Shown here in pieces: positions 1-7,567 of a stretch of DNA of 64,000 nt (within the stretch, counting starts at the first letter, position 1; each line of letters opens with the position of its first letter). The notes under the pieces were generated by a model, which did not search any database, was not told where the DNA came from, and saw only the letters and a program-made list of their open reading frames with translations. The translations under genes were made by a program, and so were the position numbers. This stretch comes from Clostridia bacterium (GTDB lineage: Bacteria; Bacillota; Clostridia; Oscillospirales; Acutalibacteraceae): assembly GCA_017399405.1 (NCBI GenBank), contig JAFQCT010000012.1, positions 186,001 through 250,000 on the forward strand, read 5' to 3'.

Positions 1-71
1 TTTTCAACTGTAAGTCGCAGTAAATCTTCAAGTGTTTTTGGGTATTGACTTGGTTTCTCAAAAAATCTCAT
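1..71 (-). CDS. 5' end of an unrecognised protein (runs off the window)
   Basis: An ATG at 71 opens a frame that stays open to the window edge (23 complete codons, beginning MRFFEKPSQYPK). An in-frame TGA lies two codons upstream of the ATG, so this is the only possible ATG start here. The ribosome site is weak (a GGG about 10 nt upstream). It follows the LysM/secretin-like gene on the same strand after an 88-nt gap, so it could be the next gene of that locus. The fragment is too short to assign a family. Confidence 0.45.
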   Translation of the reverse strand, partial: MRFFEKPSQYPKTLEDLLRLTVE

Positions 72-120
72 TATTTTTCAACCCGTTTTCTGCAATAAAA
101 TAAAAGTCTGTACATAAGTG

Positions 121-152
121 GCTATGGGGGTGCGAAAATCGCACCCCTTAGC
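121..152. repeat. Palindromic intergenic element (9-bp perfect stem)
   Basis: GGGGTGCGA (127-135) pairs perfectly with TCGCACCCC (139-147) around an AAA loop; GCTA (121-124) and TAGC (149-152) extend the stem. The T-run follows on the plus strand, where there is no upstream plus gene. On the minus strand, the direction of both neighbours, no U-tract follows. It therefore looks more like a dispersed palindrome than a working terminator. It resembles the C/G-rich palindromes at 33987-34014, 35032-35059 and 54219-54244. Confidence 0.55.
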
Positions 153-159
153 TTGTTTT

Positions 160-1962
160 TTATGCGTTCTGTAAGCTGTTAAGAAGATTTGTCATTCTTG
201 TAGCTTGTGCAGAAGTTACATAAGCGTATGTAACTGCCTTATAAGATGCACCTGTAATCTCGCCTGTTGCTGGGTCTTTTTCACCCTTTTCAAGTTCAAG
301 AATAACTGTTTTGTACTCAATACCACCGAATACGCCATCATAGAGTTCTTGCATTACTTTAATGTTGCTTTCAACAGCCTCAACAGCATCTGCACTATTA
401 TCTTCTGTCTTTGACTGAATTGGAATCCATGTCTTTTCACCTGTGTCAACAGCATCAAGAGTCTGGAGTAATTCAAGAATTTCGTTGTTCCATGTAACTT
501 CATCACAATAAACAATAAGGCTGTTTGTAATTGCTGCATGGTCATAGAGATAGAAACTTACATTTTCATATTTAACGCCTTCAAGACGATTCATAAGTTC
601 TTCAACTGTACAGTTCTGAGCTGTATATGTATGTACTGTGCTTGATGCAGAAGCAACATTTGCGTCAATATCCATAATAATTGCTTTTGCATTATCGATT
701 GCTGTCTGAGTACCGAAGAGCCACAATGATTTAGTCATTCTGTCGTGACCATATACGCTGATACCCTCAACATATCTTGCAATAATTGATTCAGCATCTG
801 CTCTTGTAATGTTAATAAGGTCAATCTTTTCATAAGTGATTGGCTCTTCTTCAGGTTCTTCTGGTGTTGTTGTGTCGTCTGTATTTGTATTGTCATTTGT
901 TGTGTCATCAGAAGGAGTATTTGTTGTATCATCACCTGTTGAATCATCTGGCTTGATTACAGGAGTACCTGTTGCGTTATCACCTGTAATAGCATCTTCA
1001 GTATCAACAACCTTTTTGATTGTCATAATGTCAGCAAGCTGAGTACCGCCTACATAAACGAAGAGAGTCATAGGTCTAACTGACATTGTAATACCTGCAT
1101 GAAGACCAAGGCTTGAAAGAAGATTTGAAAAATCTGTTGCTGAAATATAGTCAAGTTCGATAGGGGTAAATGCAGCAGCAATACTGTTACTACCTACGCT
1201 GATATTTTCAGGAGCATCAAGAATTTCAACGAGTTCGTGAATTTTAGCCATTTCTTTTGGATAAGCTGAAATCCATACATCTCTGCCATTGTTGGTCTGA
1301 GATACAGTTTTAATGTTTGAAAGACCTAATGCACTTGCCTGACCGAGAAGTTCATCATAAGTGATATATTGGAATGAGAACTTTGTAAGTACAAGGCTGT
1401 CCACAAATGTGCTGTTAAGCTCACCAGCAGTAGCAACAAGAATTGTATTACCATCTTTAAGATATGAAAGACCAACCATTCTTGTAACATAATCAATTGC
1501 TTTAAGAGGTGATACTTTTTCAAGGTCAACAGTTACAGTTTCTGTACCTGCACCCTTGTAAATAACTGTATAGCCTGCATTATAAGCGATTGAAGAGATA
1601 AGGTCTTTAACATTTGATTCTTTAGCTTTGATTGTGATGCTTGAAGAAATAACCTGATTTTGTTTATTCTCACTTGTCACTGGAACTTTAAGAATCTGAC
1701 CTCTGTAAATTGAATCACTGCTGTCAAGGTCGTTATAAGTCATAATGTCACTTACTGTAACACCATTCTTACTTGCGATTGAAGCAAGTGTGTCACCGCT
1801 CTTAACTGAGTAATAGCGGTATTGACCGAGGCTTGTTCCTTTTAATCCGCCTCCGTTGTTGTCTGAACCCATTACAGTGAGTGGAGCCACCGCACTGATA
1901 AGGAGTACAATTGACAAAGCAATTACAAGAATTGATTTGCCGAGTCTCTTAGAACCTGTCAT
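160..1962 (-). CDS. Secreted LysM protein with secretin-type N-domain repeats, no secretin barrel
   Basis: This 600-residue protein begins with a signal peptide or anchor (about 1-32) and a LysM domain (about 49-93, YSVKSGDT...GQILKVP), which should bind peptidoglycan. An STN/secretin-N0-like domain follows (about 105-180). Four repeats with the beta-alpha-beta pattern of secretin N1/NolW ring-building domains come next (about 190-250, 264-320, 378-435, 443-505). A Thr/Asp-rich linker (328-375) splits the repeats. The final 90 residues are unassigned. The large beta-barrel domain of true secretins such as PilQ or GspD is absent, as expected without an outer membrane. An AGGGGGAA ribosome site precedes the ATG. 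The PilP-like gene lies 54 bp upstream. Domain calls come from reading the pattern. The function is inferred: a wall-attached ring or scaffold, possibly for a type IV pilus-like or secretion apparatus. Confidence 0.75.
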   Translation of the reverse strand: MTGSKRLGKSILVIALSIVLLISAVAPLTVMGSDNNGGGLKGTSLGQYRYYSVKSGDTLASIASKNGVTVSDIMTYNDLDSSDSIYRGQILKVPVTSENKQNQVISSSITIKAKESNVKDLISSIAYNAGYTVIYKGAGTETVTVDLEKVSPLKAIDYVTRMVGLSYLKDGNTILVATAGELNSTFVDSLVLTKFSFQYITYDELLGQASALGLSNIKTVSQTNNGRDVWISAYPKEMAKIHELVEILDAPENISVGSNSIAAAFTPIELDYISATDFSNLLSSLGLHAGITMSVRPMTLFVYVGGTQLADIMTIKKVVDTEDAITGDNATGTPVIKPDDSTGDDTTNTPSDDTTNDNTNTDDTTTPEEPEEEPITYEKIDLINITRADAESIIARYVEGISVYGHDRMTKSLWLFGTQTAIDNAKAIIMDIDANVASASSTVHTYTAQNCTVEELMNRLEGVKYENVSFYLYDHAAITNSLIVYCDEVTWNNEILELLQTLDAVDTGEKTWIPIQSKTEDNSADAVEAVESNIKVMQELYDGVFGGIEYKTVILELEKGEKDPATGEITGASYKAVTYAYVTSAQATRMTNLLNSLQNA

Positions 1963-2016
1963 TTTTAGTTCCCCCTAAAAACTTTTATATGTAAATTAAA
2001 ATAATTACCGATTTGA

Positions 2017-2523
2017 TTAGTATGTAAGTTGAATTTTCTTTTCGCCCAGAGCTACGATTACACATTCGTCTGTAATGTCTTCAACGAGCCATGAAGATGT
2101 GCCTACATAGTCGCCAACCTGAAGGTGTGGGTAAGATTGATTATCTGCTTCAACTGTTGCTGTGTAGTAACCGTCAGAGTTTACAATAATTGCTGTAACC
2201 TTTGCATTTGCAAGAGCAACATCATCAAAAACATCATCACCAAGCACTTCAATATCTTCGTAATTTCTTACATCCTGTGGAAGTACATCTACTTGTGCAC
2301 CTGAGTTATTGCCACCAACAGGACTTTCGTCAATTTCAATTGTTCCTGTTGTAAAAATAATAACAAGTGCTACAAGAACTGAAATTCCCAAGCAGATTGC
2401 AGGAATAACAACCTTCATTTTTGGGTTTTTCTCGAAGAATCCGGTTAAGCCACCGGCACTTCTTTTGTTACCGCCGCTACCACTTTTAAGCTTAGCGATT
2501 AAGTCTTTAATGTCCATATTCAT
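2017..2523 (-). CDS. PilP/GspC-like single-pass membrane protein
   Basis: The protein has 168 residues: a basic cytoplasmic N-terminus (about 1-37), one membrane span (about 38-60, VVIPAICLGISVLVALVIIF), a linker, and a C-terminal beta-rich domain (about 105-168). That domain has the PilP/GspC homology-region rhythm: a G-D-Y-V-G turn, then V-x-x-I and V-x-L strands. In pilus and type II systems such proteins sit in the inner membrane and contact the secretin N0 domain. Here the next gene encodes secretin N-type domains, so the pairing fits. The start is the ATG at 2523, chosen because TAGGAGG lies 9 nt upstream; an open frame continues to 2616 without a ribosome site. The PilP resemblance is a fold-level judgement. 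Confidence 0.65.
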   Translation of the reverse strand: MNMDIKDLIAKLKSGSGGNKRSAGGLTGFFEKNPKMKVVIPAICLGISVLVALVIIFTTGTIEIDESPVGGNNSGAQVDVLPQDVRNYEDIEVLGDDVFDDVALANAKVTAIIVNSDGYYTATVEADNQSYPHLQVGDYVGTSSWLVEDITDECVIVALGEKKIQLTY

Positions 2524-2637
2524 TATAAAACAGCCTCCTAGACGATAATAAACACAATATATAGTGGTTGTCGAAAATTTTATACATATCTTGAAAAAGG
2601 TTAGACTACTCCCCAATATGCATAATTACACATAATT

Positions 2638-2666
2638 ATTTTACTATCAAAATTCAATAAAATCAA
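2638..2666 (-). promoter_or_regulatory. SigmaA-type promoter for the PilP-like/LysM operon
   Basis: On the minus strand TTGATT (2666-2661), a 17-bp spacer and TAAAAT (2643-2638) match the housekeeping consensus. This leaves a leader of about 105 nt before the ATG at 2523. I see no recognisable riboswitch in the leader. Confidence 0.55.
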
Positions 2667-2774
2667 CCCTTATTTTTACATTTTTGCGTACAAATTACAG
2701 CACACATTTTGGCTATTTTGTATACACTTTTTGACATAATTTGGTTGTTAAAAAATTAACACTTTTCAAGGCAC

Positions 2775-2805
2775 AAAAAAGCCCCTGACGAATACCGTCA
2801 AGGGC
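2775..2805 (-). terminator. Rho-independent terminator after the 332-residue protein gene
   Basis: GCCCTTGACG pairs with CGTCAGGGGC (one mismatch) and is followed by TTTTTT on the minus strand, 33 bp past the stop at 2838. The rest of the 314-bp gap (2524-2837) holds the promoter at 2638-2666 and AT-rich sequence with no gene that I can see. Confidence 0.8.
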
Positions 2806-2837
2806 TCAATTTAGTTATTCAATATTAAATATTCAGA

Positions 2838-3836
2838 TTAATATTTGAAATTTGCGTATGTAGCTTTTGTTTCTGCTGCGCCTGTACCTGTTACATTGAA
2901 AATTGTAACAGAAATGTCAAGAGATGCACTGAAACCATATGAATACTCAAGTTTTGTAAGGTTACCGTTTTCGATAGTAGCCTTGATAATCATATTATTG
3001 TAGTTAACCTTTGATGATGGCTTAACCTGAACTGCACTACCAACTTCATTTGTAATGCTTGTGTTAACTTCTGTGTATGTGATGAAGTCATTTGTTGCAC
3101 GGTGCATAGCGTTTTTGCCATCTTTCTGTGGGTCTGCACAGTCAACAAGCTGAACCATATATACATTTCCGTCAACTTTAGCGTTTTTAACATCAGCTTC
3201 CTGAATTGTCATAGCTTTAAGGAGATATTTTTCATCCATACCTTCTGCTGCTTTACCTTTTACAATATCAGCTTCTTTTGAGCCTACACCAAGGAAACCG
3301 CCAACAACTGAGTCAAGAGATGCATTTTCGTCAACACCCTTGATAACTGTATTAAGTGCACCTGTTGCTGCACCAACATCAATTGCTTTTGTATAATCAC
3401 AATTTCTTGTCCATTTGTAAGATGCTTTTGCACCTTTTGCTGTAGCGTCATTGATTGCTTTTACGATATCAGCTGTTGAAGGACCATTGTCAGTTGTACC
3501 GCCATTATTTGTAGTACCACTATTGTCAGTTGTGCCACTGTTATCAGTTGTACCGCTGTTATCTGTTGTGCCACTGTTAGAACCACTGTTTGCAAATGGG
3601 TCTGTAGCTGTGCCACCATTGTTTGTTGTATTGTTAGAATCTACATTTTCTGTCTGATTCTGTTCTTTTGCTTTTTCAATAGCGTCTTCTGCTGCTGTTT
3701 TACCCATAGCAACAACTGCGAATGTAAGAACTGCTGCAAGAAGAATTGCCCAGAATTTTGTCCAGTTTTCGCTCTTCTTAGCTTTTTTCATAGCCTTGAT
3801 TTCAGCTTGTTCTGGAGTTAAAGGTTTCTTTGCCAT
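2838..3836 (-). CDS. Membrane-anchored protein of unknown function, tandem paralogue A
   Basis: The protein has 332 residues: a Lys-rich cytoplasmic N-terminus starting MAKKPLTPEQ, one membrane span (about 27-46), an Asn/Gly/Ser/Thr-rich linker with about five copies of a DNSGTT hexapeptide (residues about 85-117), and a C-terminal domain of about 210 residues. That domain is clearly homologous to the one in the next gene upstream (3878-4888): shared DxNASxDSVVGGFLG, a Cys in the K-W-x-R-x-C segment, and CxxPQKDGKNA. I recognise no known family. The orientation implied is a domain outside the cell. AGGAG precedes the ATG. It is probably co-transcribed with its paralogue 41 bp upstream and ends at the terminator 2775-2805. 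Confidence 0.8.
   Translation of the reverse strand: MAKKPLTPEQAEIKAMKKAKKSENWTKFWAILLAAVLTFAVVAMGKTAAEDAIEKAKEQNQTENVDSNNTTNNGGTATDPFANSGSNSGTTDNSGTTDNSGTTDNSGTTNNGGTTDNGPSTADIVKAINDATAKGAKASYKWTRNCDYTKAIDVGAATGALNTVIKGVDENASLDSVVGGFLGVGSKEADIVKGKAAEGMDEKYLLKAMTIQEADVKNAKVDGNVYMVQLVDCADPQKDGKNAMHRATNDFITYTEVNTSITNEVGSAVQVKPSSKVNYNNMIIKATIENGNLTKLEYSYGFSASLDISVTIFNVTGTGAAETKATYANFKY
3489..3582. repeat. 18-bp coding tandem repeat in paralogue A
   Basis: About five consecutive 18-bp units encode Asn-Ser-Gly-Thr-Thr-Asp in the linker. They are coding, in frame, and differ at third positions. Copy number probably varies between strains. Confidence 0.75.
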
Positions 3837-3877
3837 AATTATTTTCTCCTTTCACCTAACGGGAAATCATTTATCTC

Positions 3878-4888
3878 TTATGAGAAGTTTGAATAAGTGC
3901 AAATCATATCGCCAGCACCTTTACCTGTAATAGGAATAAGTGTAGCTTTAAGATTAAGTGCTTTAACATTCATTGAGTAAGAAATCTGAACACTCTTAAG
4001 GTTGCCACCATCAATAACAGCTTTAACTACGATTGATGTGAAGTCAACGTCGCAAGATTCAACTTTAAGAAGACTACCAAGTGAGCCAAGAGCACCTGCA
4101 ACGCCTTCTTGAACTTCTGTAAGAGTAATGAAGTCGTTTGTTACATGATTAAGAGCATTTTTACCATCTTTCTGAGGGTTGTTGCAAGCGTTGAGCTGGA
4201 ACATATAATTGTTGCCGTCAACTTTATACTGCATAACATCGCCTTCTGTAAGAGCAAATGCTTTCATAAGGTATTTTTCATTGTTCATTTTACCTTCTGC
4301 TGGAAGCTTACCGCCCTTAACATCAGCAGTCCAAGCTGGGTCATCTTTAGTACCAGTAATACCAAGGAAACCACCAACAACTGAGTCGATAGAAGCGTTT
4401 TCGTCAACTCTTTGAATAATACCGTTAAGTGTTTCTGTTGCATCACCAACATCAATAGGAGATGTGAAATAGCACTTTCTTTCCCACTTATAGTTGCCTT
4501 TATAAACTTTTGCTGTTGCATCGTTTACTGCTTTGATAGCGTCAGCCTTTGAAGTATCTGCTGCGCCTGAATCACCTGAAGGTGTGCTTGTGCTATCACC
4601 TGAAGGTGTGCTTGTGCTGTCGCCTGAGCTTGAGCCACCGAAGTCAACAACATCGTTGTTGCCACCTGTACTCTCACTACCGCCCTGCTGTGTCTGAGCA
4701 CCGCCGTTAACAACTGTGCCGCCACCGATAGCTGGTGCGAATGCAATTGCTGCAAGTGACCATGCGATTGCAATAGCAAGGAAGAATGCTAATGCTTTTG
4801 TAAATGTTCCGAAGAAGAGATTTCTTTTAGCTGTCTTTTTTTCTAATTTAGCCTGAAATTCTTCGGGTGTTAAAACCTTTTTAGCCAT
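3878..4888 (-). CDS. Membrane-anchored protein of unknown function, tandem paralogue B
   Basis: The protein has 336 residues with the same plan as its neighbour: basic N-terminus starting MAKKVLTPEE, a membrane span (about 27-52), a Gly/Ser/Thr/Asp-rich linker with a repeated STPSGD unit, and a C-terminal domain (about 110-336) aligning along its length with paralogue A. The shared motifs include VDENAS-DSVVGGFLG, CNNPQKDGKNA and TNDFIT. The conserved Cys pair could form a disulphide outside the cell. GGGG precedes the ATG, and a promoter is seen at 4932-4960. The pair looks like a recent gene duplication. No function can be assigned. Confidence 0.8.
   Translation of the reverse strand: MAKKVLTPEEFQAKLEKKTAKRNLFFGTFTKALAFFLAIAIAWSLAAIAFAPAIGGGTVVNGGAQTQQGGSESTGGNNDVVDFGGSSSGDSTSTPSGDSTSTPSGDSGAADTSKADAIKAVNDATAKVYKGNYKWERKCYFTSPIDVGDATETLNGIIQRVDENASIDSVVGGFLGITGTKDDPAWTADVKGGKLPAEGKMNNEKYLMKAFALTEGDVMQYKVDGNNYMFQLNACNNPQKDGKNALNHVTNDFITLTEVQEGVAGALGSLGSLLKVESCDVDFTSIVVKAVIDGGNLKSVQISYSMNVKALNLKATLIPITGKGAGDMICTYSNFS
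4573..4618. repeat. 24-bp coding direct repeat in paralogue B
   Basis: Two nearly identical 24-bp units encode Ser-Thr-Pro-Ser-Gly-Asp-Ser-Thr in the linker, which suggests recent slippage duplication. Confidence 0.75.
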
Positions 4889-4931
4889 TTTTAGGTTCCC
4901 CTTTCAATGATATGTATTCATATACATACTA

Positions 4932-4960
4932 AATTTACAACAAATTTTGCAAAAAGTCAA
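4932..4960 (-). promoter_or_regulatory. Promoter for the tandem paralogue pair, overlapping the end of maf
   Basis: On the minus strand TTGACT (4960-4955), 17 bp, then TAAATT (4937-4932). The -35 lies over the maf stop codon region. A short perfect dyad (TATGTAT/ATACATA, 4911-4928) lies just downstream in the leader. Confidence 0.5.
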
Positions 4961-5520
4961 TCATTATTTTTCTGTTTTTTCAAAAACTTTTCAAAAATTG
5001 CACTGATTGGTAATCCAACCACATTAAAATAGTCACCATTTATGCATTTTACAAACTTTGAAGCATAGCCCTGAATTCCGTATGCCCCTGCTTTGTCATA
5101 GCAATCATTCGTGTCTATATATCCATAAATTTCCTCGTCAGTAAGCGACAAAAACTGTACTTCAGTTTCTTCTGCGAATGTCATTGACTTACCCTTTTCA
5201 ATTATGCACACTCCTGTAAACACAGAATGTACTCTGCCTGAAAGACTTTTAAGCATATTGTATGCATCTTCTCTGCTTTTGGGTTTACCAAGGATTTTAT
5301 TGTCAAGTACAACTATTGTATCTGCACCAAGTACAGTTTCGTCATCTGCACGGTCTACTGCCATAGCCTTTCGTGCTGCAAGAAGCACTACTGCATCTTC
5401 GGGTTTTGTGCCTTCGGGGATTGTTTCATCTGCATCTGCAACGCGAACTACAAAGTCATACCCTGCATTTTTTAAGATTTCACTTCTTCTTGGTGATTTT
5501 GACGCAAGAACTAAATTCAT
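4957..5520 (-). CDS. maf: Maf-family nucleoside triphosphate pyrophosphatase
   Basis: The protein has 187 residues, normal for Maf. It starts with the family signature LVLASKSPRRSEIL (3-16) and contains the GADTIV motif and KPKSREDAYNML helix of the substrate site, then SGRVHSVFTG. Maf proteins hydrolyse dTTP/UTP or modified nucleotides to the monophosphate and are cytosolic. The start ATG overlaps the stop of the upstream NUDIX gene (ATGA), so translation is coupled. murD, the NUDIX gene and maf form one operon combining wall synthesis with nucleotide clean-up. Confidence 0.95.
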   Translation of the reverse strand: MNLVLASKSPRRSEILKNAGYDFVVRVADADETIPEGTKPEDAVVLLAARKAMAVDRADDETVLGADTIVVLDNKILGKPKSREDAYNMLKSLSGRVHSVFTGVCIIEKGKSMTFAEETEVQFLSLTDEEIYGYIDTNDCYDKAGAYGIQGYASKFVKCINGDYFNVVGLPISAIFEKFLKKQKNND

Positions 5521-6062
5521 ATCTTACCCTCATTTTTAAGTTGATTGATTTTGAGAATCATAGTCTGAGTTTTACTGTCAGGGAGTTCACCATTCATAAC
5601 CATTTCCACTGCCTTTTCCAAGGAAATCTTGTAAACCTCTAAAAACTCATCTTCGTCAGGACTTTGTTCCCCAAATTCGAGTTCAGTTGCAAGATACATG
5701 TGAATAATCTCACCACAGTAACCGGGCGTAGGGTAAAGTTTGCCTAAACTTATGTATTTGTTTGCAACTGCACCTGTTTCTTCTTTAAGTTCACGCTTGC
5801 CTGCTTCGAATGGGTCTTCACCTTTTTCAAGTTTACCTGCAGGAAGTTCGGTGACAATTTCCATATAAGGATAACGAAACTGTTTTACAAAATAAAGATT
5901 ATAGTCATCATCAAGCGGTGCAACGCAAACACCACCGTTATGTTCAACGATTTCTCGCTTTGCAACTGTTCCGTTTGGAAGAAGTGCATCGTCAACACGA
6001 AGATTTACAATTATACCCTTGAATTTATATTCCTGATTTATTGGCTTTTCTGTTAAATCCAT
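5517..6062 (-). CDS. NUDIX hydrolase, ADP-ribose pyrophosphatase type
   Basis: The protein has 181 residues. The complete NUDIX box is present (G-x5-E-x7-REL-x-EE-x-G, in GKLEKGEDPFEAGKRELKEE), preceded by the VKQFRYP and ELPAGK segments typical of the NudF/YqkG ADP-sugar group, with a P-x-P-G-Y motif after the box. The likely reaction is ADP-ribose to AMP and ribose 5-phosphate. I chose the ATG at 6062, with GGTGA 5 nt upstream; a GTG at 6071 would overlap the end of murD. The ATG sits 2 nt past the murD stop. Confidence 0.9.
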   Translation of the reverse strand: MDLTEKPINQEYKFKGIIVNLRVDDALLPNGTVAKREIVEHNGGVCVAPLDDDYNLYFVKQFRYPYMEIVTELPAGKLEKGEDPFEAGKRELKEETGAVANKYISLGKLYPTPGYCGEIIHMYLATELEFGEQSPDEDEFLEVYKISLEKAVEMVMNGELPDSKTQTMILKINQLKNEGKI

Positions 6063-6063
6063 A

Positions 6064-7347
6064 TTATTCACCGTATTTCTTTATAAGTTCTTTGTAATGT
6101 CTGCCTTTTTCTTCAAAGTTTTTGTATTCATTATAACTTGATGCTGCAGGAGAAAGAATGCAAATTCCTTTTGTGTTTTCGTATGCCCTTATAACTGCTT
6201 CTTCAAGATTTTCTGCTTTAATAAGATTTTTCTTTGTTCCGTTGGCAATCATCATATCAATAATTTTGTGACCTGTGGTTTTTGTGCCGATAATCACACT
6301 TAAATCACTATTTTCAAGGTCAACTGCAAAATCTGTGTAGTCGATACCCCTATCCTTGCCACCAATTATAAGCGTATTCGCTTTAATAGCGTTAACAGCA
6401 CACATAACTGCGTGTGGAATTGTAGCAATACAATCATTATAAAATGTAACGCCTTTATATGTGCCTACATTTTCCATTCTGTGTTCAATACCCTCAAAAT
6501 CATCAATCGCTTTTTTTGCGTCTTCTGCAGTTACGCCAAACTTTGATGCAGCAGTATATGCATAAAGTACATCGTGACGGTTATGCTCACCTGCAAGGTG
6601 AATATTATCAATCTCAAATGGCAAATCTGCATCTTTCTTAACTGCAATCGCATTTGATTTTACAGTACTTAAATCAAGATAAGGTGCAAGACCTTGTGTC
6701 CCATTATATATAAATGTGTTATTTTCATTCTGATAACGGACAATGTTAAGTTTTGCATTTACATAACCTGTCATTCCACCCTTGTAGTGTTCAAGATGTT
6801 CTTCATAAATATTAGTAAGGATTGAAACATCAGGTGAGTTTCTTGTGAATTCAAGTTGATGTGACGACATTTCAATAACTGCTATTTTATTTCCAGTCAT
6901 TTCTTCAATGTAATCAAGTACGGGCAAGCCCATATTGCCCATTAGCTCACAATCCACACCGCCGGCACAAAGCATTTTGTATGTAAGAGTTGATGTTGTG
7001 GTTTTACCTTTTGAACCCGTTACACCGATTTTTTTGCAATGTGCATATTTCAAGAACAAATCTGTTTGACAAGTTACATAAGTATTTTCCGGTACATCTA
7101 CATTCAAAAATGAGATGCCGGGGCTTTTCATAACAATATCAAACTTGCCGATATGTGAAAGATAATCTTCACCGCAGAAATATTCAACAAAATTATCGTC
7201 AATTTTCTGCTCTCTGCCATCACCGATTGCAAGCATTTTTTCAGGCAAATATTTCCTTATATAATTGTATGTGCTTTTTCCTTCTCGTCCAAAACCGAGA
7301 ATAAGTACTTTTTTATCTTTCAAAAATTCAATAATTGGAGGTAACAT
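6064..7347 (-). CDS. murD: UDP-N-acetylmuramoyl-L-alanine--D-glutamate ligase
   Basis: The protein has 427 residues, close to the family norm. An N-terminal Rossmann domain carries VLILGFGREG. The Mur ligase P-loop is GVTGSKGKTTT (about 104-114). Family motifs follow: EMSSHQLE, the H-x-E-H segment, AGEHNRHD, HRME and the NDCIATIPHA/GGKDRG segments of the C-terminal domain. MurD adds D-Glu to UDP-MurNAc-L-Ala in the cytosol. The start at 7347 has TTAGGAG 9 nt upstream; an open frame extends 14 codons further but lacks a ribosome site. Unusually, murD stands apart from a dcw cluster and heads a small operon with the NUDIX gene and maf. Confidence 0.95.
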   Translation of the reverse strand: MLPPIIEFLKDKKVLILGFGREGKSTYNYIRKYLPEKMLAIGDGREQKIDDNFVEYFCGEDYLSHIGKFDIVMKSPGISFLNVDVPENTYVTCQTDLFLKYAHCKKIGVTGSKGKTTTSTLTYKMLCAGGVDCELMGNMGLPVLDYIEEMTGNKIAVIEMSSHQLEFTRNSPDVSILTNIYEEHLEHYKGGMTGYVNAKLNIVRYQNENNTFIYNGTQGLAPYLDLSTVKSNAIAVKKDADLPFEIDNIHLAGEHNRHDVLYAYTAASKFGVTAEDAKKAIDDFEGIEHRMENVGTYKGVTFYNDCIATIPHAVMCAVNAIKANTLIIGGKDRGIDYTDFAVDLENSDLSVIIGTKTTGHKIIDMMIANGTKKNLIKAENLEEAVIRAYENTKGICILSPAASSYNEYKNFEEKGRHYKELIKKYGE

Positions 7348-7465
7348 AGATTTTTCATCTCCTAAAACGCATATATATTGATTATACATTCATAAACTTA
7401 AAAAATCAACAGAAAACCGTCATATATATAATCGAAAATATATTAAAAAACTTATAAAAACATAG

Positions 7466-7494
7466 TTGCATTGTTTAGGCAATTGTGCTATAAT
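7466..7494 (+). promoter_or_regulatory. Promoter of the EF-G-like gene
   Basis: TTGCAT (7466-7471), 17-bp spacer, TATAAT (7489-7494). The ATG at 7568 is preceded by AAGGGAGG. Confidence 0.65.
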
Positions 7495-7567
7495 TCCATT
7501 AAACTGTTGAAAAATTCTATGTATTTTTCACATAAAAGGCATATTTAGGAAAGGGAGGCATACTTCT

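Noticed and set aside
121-152. Intrinsic terminator of the LysM/secretin-like gene
   Set aside because: The stem is strong, but the U-tract is on the plus-strand side, opposite to the direction of both neighbouring genes; treated as a palindromic repeat instead.
2524-2637. Riboswitch (cyclic-di-GMP type) in the leader of the PilP-like gene
   Set aside because: The leader of about 105 nt lacks the conserved core motifs of the c-di-GMP-I or -II classes; nothing beyond AT-rich sequence is recognisable.
3489-3582. Short regularly spaced repeats as a possible CRISPR array
   Set aside because: The 18-bp units are directly adjacent, in frame and encode a repeated hexapeptide in a linker; there are no spacers and no cas genes.
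4285-4779. Additional minus-strand frames inside the tandem paralogue genes
   Set aside because: They lie wholly within the repeat-rich coding sequence in other frames, lack ribosome sites and show biased Gln/Leu/Ala composition from frame shift of the repeats.
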